This document shows, piece after piece, positions 18,526 to 23,921 of a DNA stretch of 23,921 nt (position 1 is its first letter; each line of letters begins with the position of its first letter). Below the pieces are notes generated by a model that did no database searches, was not told the DNA's origin, and saw only the letters and a program-made list of their open reading frames with translations. The stretch covers positions 1-23,921 of the forward strand of contig WKLE02001129.1 in NCBI GenBank assembly GCA_014885115.2. The letters run 5' to 3'. Origin of the DNA: Asterionellopsis glacialis (taxonomy: Eukaryota; Bacillariophyta; Plagiogrammaphyceae; Rhaphoneidales; Asterionellopsidaceae). The translations under genes and the position numbers were made by a program.

Positions 18526-19520
18526 AGTGCAACAATATCCTTAAAATCACTGCCTCCAGTATCTCTCACAACCAAGCAAACTTGGACAAATTTTGCCACT
18601 GAGTCCTCAGAGGATGCAAAAACCACAATATTCTCCAAAAACTCAAAAACTTAATGAAAGTTCCGGAACAAGCATGGCAAGAATAACATACACTGGCGCT
18701 CAATAAGATAGATGATCAATGCACAAAAATTGTACTACATGCTGAAAACAAGTGCTGCCATAAGTCCTATGGCTATCCACTATCAGACAAACTCATACGC
18801 GCCGGACAGACTCTACAATACTGGCAACTGCGGCAATCACAAACTCAACTTCCAAACATTGACCTCAGAAGCAATATCTTGGAATTAGAAAATCGACTAG
18901 ATATTCCACACCACCTACCACATATAACACCAGCCACAGCATCCAAAGCAGTCATAAAAGCACGCCAGAATCTCAAATAAATACAGAAAGATACCCATGA
19001 ATATCGTCATGAATTCCTGCGAGCCCAAGCTCAAGATGCAGCAGATGACAAAAACATTAGTCTGAAAAAAGCAATTTGTAACATCAATACAAAAGAACAA
19101 TCACGTTGACATTACAAACACAAAAAATACGATATTTTGGACACCACACGTAGCTCAGTTACCCACATACTAATTCCAGCAGAAGGAAGACCACCTCAAC
19201 AAAGTGAAAAATGGAAAGAGATTAGGGCAGCAGACAAGATCTTTGACCAACTCCTTGAATATTCTGAAGAACATTACAGCTTGGCACAAACTACTCCATT
19301 TGGCAAAAGTGATCGAGCTGCACATCTCTGCTTTAACGGTACTGGCCTCATTGCACATGACATACTAGGAGGCACATATGACTATGAATTGGATGAACTC
19401 CACAATGAGGACAAAACATTCCTTCACAACTTACAAAATTGGAAAGGACCTAAAATGAGTACTACAATAAGTCCTGATGTAGTCAAAGTCTATATAATAT
19501 ATAGAATGAATGTACCCTGA
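18526..19520 (+). pseudogene. Linker and N-terminal RT region of LINE-like ORF2
   Basis: The frame resumes with conserved spacing: ALNKIDDQCTKIVLHAENKC near 18690-18750, YGYPLSDKLIRAGQTLQYWQ near 18769-18828, then Ala/Lys/Arg-rich helices near 18925-19090 with TAA near 18978 and TGA near 19107. From 19137 it reads SVTHILIPAEGRPP and EKWKEIRAADKIFDQLLEYS near 19200-19262, then HYSLAQTTPFGK near 19275-19310 and ISPDVV near 19470. These correspond to the region before RT motif 1 in related elements. The stretch that should follow (about 80-90 residues to the VIHLYEAD box) is missing at about 19500-19535, so a deletion is inferred. Confidence 0.6.
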
Positions 19521-19534
19521 CATCACCCTCCAAC

Positions 19535-19835
19535 ATCCATATTCACCTATTTGAAGCCAATATGAATGGGATAGCCAAAATACTCTGGGCACGTCGATTC
19601 ATCCATCACTGCCAATATCACAAACACCTCCATGAGAGTCAACATGGAGGTCTACCTGGATAAAAAAACTCAACATGTACTCCTAAAATTTAGGCTCCCT
19701 GTTGACTCTGCCCTCATTATGAGGCATAACCCAGGTAACAGAAACAATGACACAGAAGCCTGCTACGATCACATCATACCGGCCATCAATGGCCTAGCAC
19801 ATCAGGCATATGGAATACCAGAGAATGCTATCTGA
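19535..19835 (+). pseudogene. RT fingers to motif A, truncated end of plus-strand LINE copy
   Basis: HIHLFEANMNGIAKILWARR near 19540-19600 and ESQHGGLPG near 19635-19663 match the fingers of the partner RT at 23230-23420. After a frameshift, NNDTEACYDHIIPAINGLA near 19740-19800 is motif A, with Asp retained, and YGIPENAI ends at TGA 19833-19835. Palm motifs B and C are absent. The end of the element coincides, within about 100 bases, with the tail of the minus-strand copy. Confidence 0.65.
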
Positions 19836-19961
19836 AATAAAAATCAGTAGAATAACTTTTCAATTTATTTGTTAACCGCTGCAGCTACTGATAACTATGG
19901 AAATCAAGTCTACTCGAACATCAGGGTTGGGGTTTTAATCAGAGTAAAACTTTGATATTGC
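19836..19961. other. Junction between the two convergent LINE copies
   Basis: About 125 bases with no coding signal. On the minus strand it reads as the 3' flank of the RNase H copy, with AACAAATAAA near 19866-19875 as a possible polyadenylation-type signal and no poly(A) tract at the boundary. The precise breakpoint cannot be set by eye. Confidence 0.45.
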
Positions 19962-20640
19962 TCAGTCTGGTTGAAATTGAAAGTAGTGATTAATTGTCCT
20001 CATGCCTTTAATTGCCCACAATTTGGCATGTTTGACGCTGTTCAGAATAGTTGGGTGCCATGTTGAAATCCAATTTTGCAATTGAGTTGTTGCCGCCTCT
20101 GAGGTGTACTGGTCAATAGAATCGTAAAATATATCTTTGTCTCTTGCTAGTACTTCGTCTTTAAGTTGGTAGAGTGCTTCCATCTCATTTAGGGTTCTCT
20201 CTCTGGTTATTGCGTGTTGGGCAGTATTATTGATGCCGTGTTTTATTGAATTTCTGGCGTGCCAATAACTAGGATACCAAGTGAATATGGTACGACACAT
20301 AGTTATTGTCCATGCCTGACCTGTTTGATGTCGGTGTGGATTTGTTTTGTAATGCAGATCTTGCAGGTGTGACCATTGGAGAGCGAAACGTCCATACATA
20401 ATTTGTATCCATCCTAGTTCTGATTGAGTGTCGTATAAGTCTGTCATGAGGTGTGTAGGGGGGGGTGCTTAGGAGAGTGTCACGAATCAATGGGTCTGAT
20501 TTCAACTTGTCGCATTGTGCACGGAGTTCTTGCAAAAGTAGTTTCCTCTTTTTATGTAAATCTGAATGTTTGCACTGGAAGTGATGTAGCGTGGTTTCTT
20601 CTTCTCTTTTGCACGCTGGGTATAGCGGGAAGTGAGCGTG
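19962..20640 (-). pseudogene. C-terminal zinc-binding-like tail of LINE-like ORF2
   Basis: The frame continues with YPACKREEETTLHHFQCKHS near 20555-20615, similar to the C-x2-C...H-x3-C cluster at the end of many LINE ORF2 proteins, with the first Cys apparently replaced by Tyr. After HDRLIRH-type sequence the reading shifts at a run of eight G (20458-20465). It resumes at 20447 with ELGWIQIMYGRFALQWSHLQ near 20360-20420, IFTWYPSYWHARNSIKHG near 20235-20290 and NWISTWHPTILNSVKHAKLW near 20010-20070, ending at the stop at 19962. The tail probably binds nucleic acid. I know it only as a recurring C-terminal region of this family. Confidence 0.55.
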
Positions 20641-21730
20641 TACTAATTTGATGAGAACGGAATGCTTTTGTGATAGTGCCTATAACTCTGTGGAATGCAC
20701 GTTTATATTGATTGACTGGTAATGTAAAGGGGGTGTGTGATATCTGGTCTGTATATATTCGACTAAACCTGGGGTGTGACGGGCGAACCTAATCGTTGAT
20801 GGATACTTTCCATTACACGTAGTCTCGTTGATGTTGAGTTGGGCTCTATTACTTAGAAATTGAATGATCCGGGACAGGTTAGGAGGGCGGTTGGTCTGAT
20901 GGACCTGGCCTGCTAGATGATCTGCTTCTACATTGAGTTGGGCTTGTAAAGGTAGGTCTTTAAATGAACATTCTTCATCCTGGTGGCCATGGACATGAAG
21001 AAGGGGATATTCTGGTAATGACGATAATATATGATATATCATTTGGATTACATCCCAATCACAAGCTAGAGTTGAGTTGGCTGTGCAGTAAGCTTGGTGT
21101 CTGATGTTTTCAATGCAGGATAATAAGGATGCACTGTCGGTATATTGCTGCAGTTTGATGTTTTCTGTCCAATCTATCTTATGGTATAATCTCAAGAGAT
21201 TGAGAAATGTTACCCAAGATAGGCATCGGTACGCCTCAGTGCACATGCAATTGCCTACAGAGCATCCATATGCCCATCCAGAGCAGGAGAGAATATTTGT
21301 GCCTTGACGTGTTGCGGCAACCCCGCCGAACGTGCTTTTGCCTGAGTTGGATACTGATCCGTTGCTTGTTATCATAACAGAGTGATAGGTAATAAATTGG
21401 ACAATGTATTCTATAGGTACTAAGAACCGTAAATATTTTAGCAGCTGTTTTGTCCATTCAGGTTGTGCCGCAATAAATTCTGTGAAGGTATTGTGACAAG
21501 GTGTCACTGAAGGTCTTATTTCAGATACATGCCATCCTAGTAATTGATGGATAGGATCAACAGGCATCCTAGTATCTGGTACTTTGTCTATAGTGTCTAA
21601 GGCAGGACAGTATATTCCATCTAAGCTTATTTTACATTTAGTGTATCCGGTGTGGTGTCGGATGTATAAAGACTGGTCCTTGGGATTGAGATAAGCAGGC
21701 CAACATTGGCGCAGGGCGCTAGGTTTGTAT
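20640..21730 (-). pseudogene. RNase H domain of LINE-like copy
   Basis: Minus strand, frame 21567-20680 with an upstream remnant to 21730. The first catalytic box reads ITSNGSVSNSGKSTFGG near 21325-21375, where the usual T/S-D-G-S is SNGS (AAC at 21363-21361). The Glu box CTEAYRCLSWVTF is near 21200-21240, the third residue is Asp in QYTDSASLL near 21125-21150, and the fourth is Asp in VEADHLAG near 20910-20935. LLHVHGHQDEECSF near 20965-21005 is typical just before the last Asp. RNase H removes the RNA strand of the hybrid. It is complete in length (about 150 residues plus a C-terminal extension), but one metal ligand is lost. Confidence 0.75.
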
Positions 21731-21732
21731 AG

Positions 21733-22670
21733 TCACTCAGTTAATGGTTGATGGAGTTTTCCTTGTTTTGTGGAGAATAATTTGCATGCTTTCCTCCAGA
21801 CTCTCCAGGATGTGTCTTCTGGGCGTTGTTGTTGAAATTCTTTCAATTGTGTAGTGCTTGAATCGATGAGGAGGACTCCAGCCATAATTCCAGGTCTTAC
21901 ATGAGTACCAGAGGCCGTAGTAATGTCAGAAATGGTGATTGCTTGGAGATATAGCCTACAGTAATTTATGGAACGGATTTTGTGAGGTTTAAAATGGGAG
22001 TGCGCGAGAACTATATCCATAATGCATTTGTCATGTGTCTATTGGGGTTGATTAAGGGCATTGGTTATCAAAGAGATTGTACCATTGAATGTAGATAGGA
22101 ATGTACGTAATGATTGGATCGATTTAGCTTTTAGTTTTCTCCAAAGGGGAATAACTTGTTCCCCTCTGAACCATTATCCAAGAGAAGTTAATCTCTAGGA
22201 TCTTTGAAACAAAAGATTCAGATCTCCAGTGTTTCAGGAATAGTTGGACTTGGCCTATCCCTTGAATGTCGTAAAGGTTTCTCCATGGTAATCCGCCTAA
22301 TGCTTTGGGGCCAAAGACTATTGCATGTTTGGTATTTCTGTTAAATCCTGCTTCAGCTAAAAGTACTCTTGTTGGTTTCTGCTGCATGGAGATTAGATCT
22401 TGTTCTTTGAAGTAGCTTAGTAGTAGACTGTGTCCAATACTCTGTAAAAATATGGCATAGTAATAGGTCCAGGCATCTTGGTGTTGAAAGGGGCTTGATT
22501 GTATTACTTCAAGGTGTCAGTTGCTTTTCTCTTGAAGGGCAAGTAATTGAGTAACTTGGTTACCACTCGGTGATTTAAAACAGCCCAGGGTCTCATGGTT
22601 GTTGTAAGGAGATCACGTGATTGCACGATTCGGTATTGAAAGGAATTGATATTTTTAAGTTTGGGTAGTC
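21733..22670 (-). pseudogene. RT thumb/connection region of LINE-like copy
   Basis: Frames at 22387-22124 and 22020-21733 carry conserved segments: HAIVFGPKALGGLPWRNLYD near 22270-22330, VQLFLKHWRSESFVSKILEI near 22190-22250, RSINYCRLYLQAITISDITT near 21910-21970 and LIDSSTTQLKEFQQQRPEDT near 21815-21875. Between 22670 and 22390 the frame is broken by TGA, TAA and shifts, but RDLLTTTMRPWAVLNH and PFNTKMPGPITMPYF can be read. The function is structural, linking polymerase to RNase H. A TGA/TAG pair near 21735 precedes the RNase H frame. Confidence 0.65.
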
Positions 22671-23650
22671 ATTGTGCAAAATAGGCTCTCCCTTGAAGGG
22701 TAAATTGATAGTCAGAAACGTGGTACAAGCATTTGGATAGTTTGAGGTCGCCTCCTGATTGCCACAAGAGTTTGTTCCAAAGATTAGCATCGTTTTGCAT
22801 CCGAGAGAAAAGTGTGCTGATGTTGTCGTTGGGAGCTGTAGCATTACAGTATCCAGGTCTATTGTTGATGAAGCCAATCATACTTATATGGAGCTTGTGT
22901 TTGTTATTGATTGAATAGAAGGTGGCGCTATGCGCCTTTGAGTTATGGCAGTCAAACAAGATGCTGCTGATGAATACCCAGATTACGGGAGAATTACCGC
23001 TTCCTTGGTCTGATCCGTATATTGGGAATTTGTTGTAGTGTTTGTAGTGGGAGTCTGATAATCCTAGTGATGTTTTAATTTTGTGTATGGCTTCCACCAG
23101 GGTTTTTGCCATAACATAGCAGACATTTGCAGGGGTACCAAACAACTGGCTTGCAATAGAAGCTATGGATGGGAGAATTCTGTCATAACAATGAGTACCT
23201 TGTGAGACGGGAGTATTCTTGTATTTGTTCTTTGATAAAAACCGGATCCTATGCTGTCCTACCTGGCCTGCCTCCGAATTGACCTGGGTTAATAACTCCT
23301 GTGTCCTCTGCCTTGTGCATTGATCTTCTCCAGCTTGTGCTTAAGATAAGGTTGTAATCTGCTTTGTATAAGTGAATGACTCTGAGTTGGTGGATGCGCA
23401 TGTCTCCAGGTTTTTTGAGTATCATAACATTGACAATATTTTGCCATGTTGTATATGAGTATCCAGTAGATAGAGAGTAGTTTATCATTTTTGTGCAAGT
23501 TTTGAGCAATGAAGTTTGCTTGGTTTTGAGGGCTGCATAAGTTTCTTTGTCGGATTGTGGGATGTCATGGGGTTTGAAATTACTAATGAATATGAAACAC
23601 CATGTTTGGACAGCGCATGGTACATCTAAAGAATACTGGACGAACAATCA
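22670..23650 (-). pseudogene. Reverse transcriptase of LINE-like copy, active site lost
   Basis: Minus strand. NVMILKKPGDMRIHQLRVIH near 23370-23430, PGQFGGRPGRTA near 23249-23285, a TAG, then EQIQEYSRLTR near 23215. The motif A core is missing: the frame jumps to CYDRILPS near 23165-23190. Next FPIYGSDQGSGNSPVIWVFI near 22965-23025 is motif B, LFDCHNSKAH near 22935-22965, and IGFINNRPGYCN near 22840-22877 stands where motif C (GFVDD) is expected. Both catalytic Asp are replaced by Asn and Val by Ile (codons ATC AAC AAT at 22869-22861). The missing motif A and mutated motif C make the enzyme dead. It would have copied element RNA at the nicked target. Confidence 0.8.
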
Positions 23651-23753
23651 CAATGATCCTAAGGTCGGCTTAGGCCAAGAAGGAGGCTGGTCCCCCTCAG
23701 GCTGGGCAAACTTAAGTGAAGTACACTCCCTGTAGGACACTCTTGAGACGATA

Positions 23754-23816
23754 GAAGTCAGAAATGATCACCCCTCTGAGGAAGGATCAGACTCTGCAAC
23801 TATTGAAAAGAGAGTC
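23754..23816 (+). pseudogene. Scrap of second-family Gag
   Basis: The plus-strand codons read EVRNDHPSEEGSDSATIEKR followed by Val, parallel to EVCIDPTDQSSDPEIIEKRV in the Gag at 13060-13120. The match ends at GTC (23814-23816), after which reversed LTR sequence begins. About 21 residues, so a short remnant only; shared spacing of SD...IEKRV supports it. Confidence 0.5.
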
Positions 23817-23921
23817 TGCACTATGCCGACAACAAAATTAAAAAGTGATAGAAAATATTGAAAATGGAGTACAAATTGTATGAGTGAATAAATTATGAGC
23901 TATTTTAGACATTAACTAAAA
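23817..23921 (-). repeat. Partial LTR of the gypsy family, reversed
   Basis: The reverse complement of 23817-23921 matches the right part of the LTR at 7915-8005: TTTTAGTTAATGTCTAAAAT, then AGCTCATAATTTATTCACT, CTATCACTTTT and GTTGTCGGCATAGTGCA. It keeps the same orientation of the GTTGTC...GCATAGTGC segment as the 5' LTR, not that of the 3' LTR. It runs off the window edge, so an element on the minus strand may extend to the right. Confidence 0.75.

Larger units (their letters stand above)
15352..19840 (+). mobile_element. LINE-like non-LTR retroelement, 5' portion
   Basis: Plus strand. An ORF1-like region (15590-17558), an APE-type endonuclease (17700-18525), a linker and the first half of a reverse transcriptase (19140-19835) follow in the order expected of an endonuclease-bearing non-LTR element. 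It stops just after RT motif A at 19835, where a second copy of the family begins on the other strand. It has frameshifts throughout and TGA stops in the endonuclease. Classification rests on domain order and motifs; the clade (I-like, because the partner copy has RNase H) is tentative. Confidence 0.75.
19850..23650 (-). mobile_element. LINE-like non-LTR retroelement, 3' portion, second copy
   Basis: The minus-strand reading from 23647 to 19962 gives RT, a connection region, RNase H and a Cys/His tail, in that order, followed by a possible 3' untranslated region to about 19850. It lacks ORF1 and endonuclease. It belongs to the same family as the plus-strand copy, since the fingers and motif A segments are alike, but it is not the same molecule because both have overlapping RT parts. 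At least five frameshifts and several key substitutions show it is inactive. Confidence 0.75.

Noticed and set aside
19836..19870. Possible 3' splice site (pyrimidine-rich TTTTTATTTCAG on the minus strand)
   Set aside because: It lies at the junction of two retroelement fragments with no exon signal on either side; such motifs are common in AT-rich DNA.

Overview
The window looks like eukaryotic, AT-leaning, repeat-dominated nuclear DNA, most likely from a diatom or a related microalga. That guess rests on family resemblance: a tyrosine-recombinase (DIRS-like) retroelement, a Ty3/gypsy element, and an endonuclease-RT-RNase H LINE-like element of types I associate with diatom genomes. I could not search a database. 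I see no convincing host gene, tRNA or rRNA. Nearly all coding signal is decayed retrotransposon, broken by frameshifts and in-frame stops of all three kinds, and no element looks autonomous.

Layout. (1) About 150-4570, minus strand: a degenerate DIRS-like element reading from high to low coordinate through Gag-like protein, CCCH-type zinc finger, RT/RNase H and tyrosine recombinase, the last two overlapping in different frames. (2) 4600-6340: short tandem repeats, including a 36-bp unit with a CRE-type palindrome, one weak ORF of unknown function, and a striking inverted pair of ~145-bp tandem repeats (5514-6232) built like a foldback element. (3) 6340-7560: no genes, only diverged repeats. 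(4) 7562-12709: a gypsy element with both LTRs, gag, protease, RT, partial RNase H and integrase in order, all interrupted. (5) 12930-14740: a plus-strand Gag fragment abutting a minus-strand protease-RT fragment, the latter carrying an exact 76-bp tandem duplication. (6) 15350-19840, plus: the 5' part of a LINE-like element (ORF1, APE-type endonuclease, start of RT). (7) 19850-23650, minus: the 3' part of a second copy of the same kind (RT, RNase H, zinc-binding tail), converging tail-to-tail on the first. (8) 23754-23921: a Gag scrap fused to a reversed scrap of the gypsy LTR.

The points most worth a second look are the foldback-like structure, a ~56-bp segment that is reverse-complemented between the two LTRs of one element, and a consistent pattern in which conserved catalytic codons and LTR positions appear changed by C-to-T or G-to-A in CpG context, as expected from decay of methylated cytosines. 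Coordinates of pseudogenes are approximate where frames shift.
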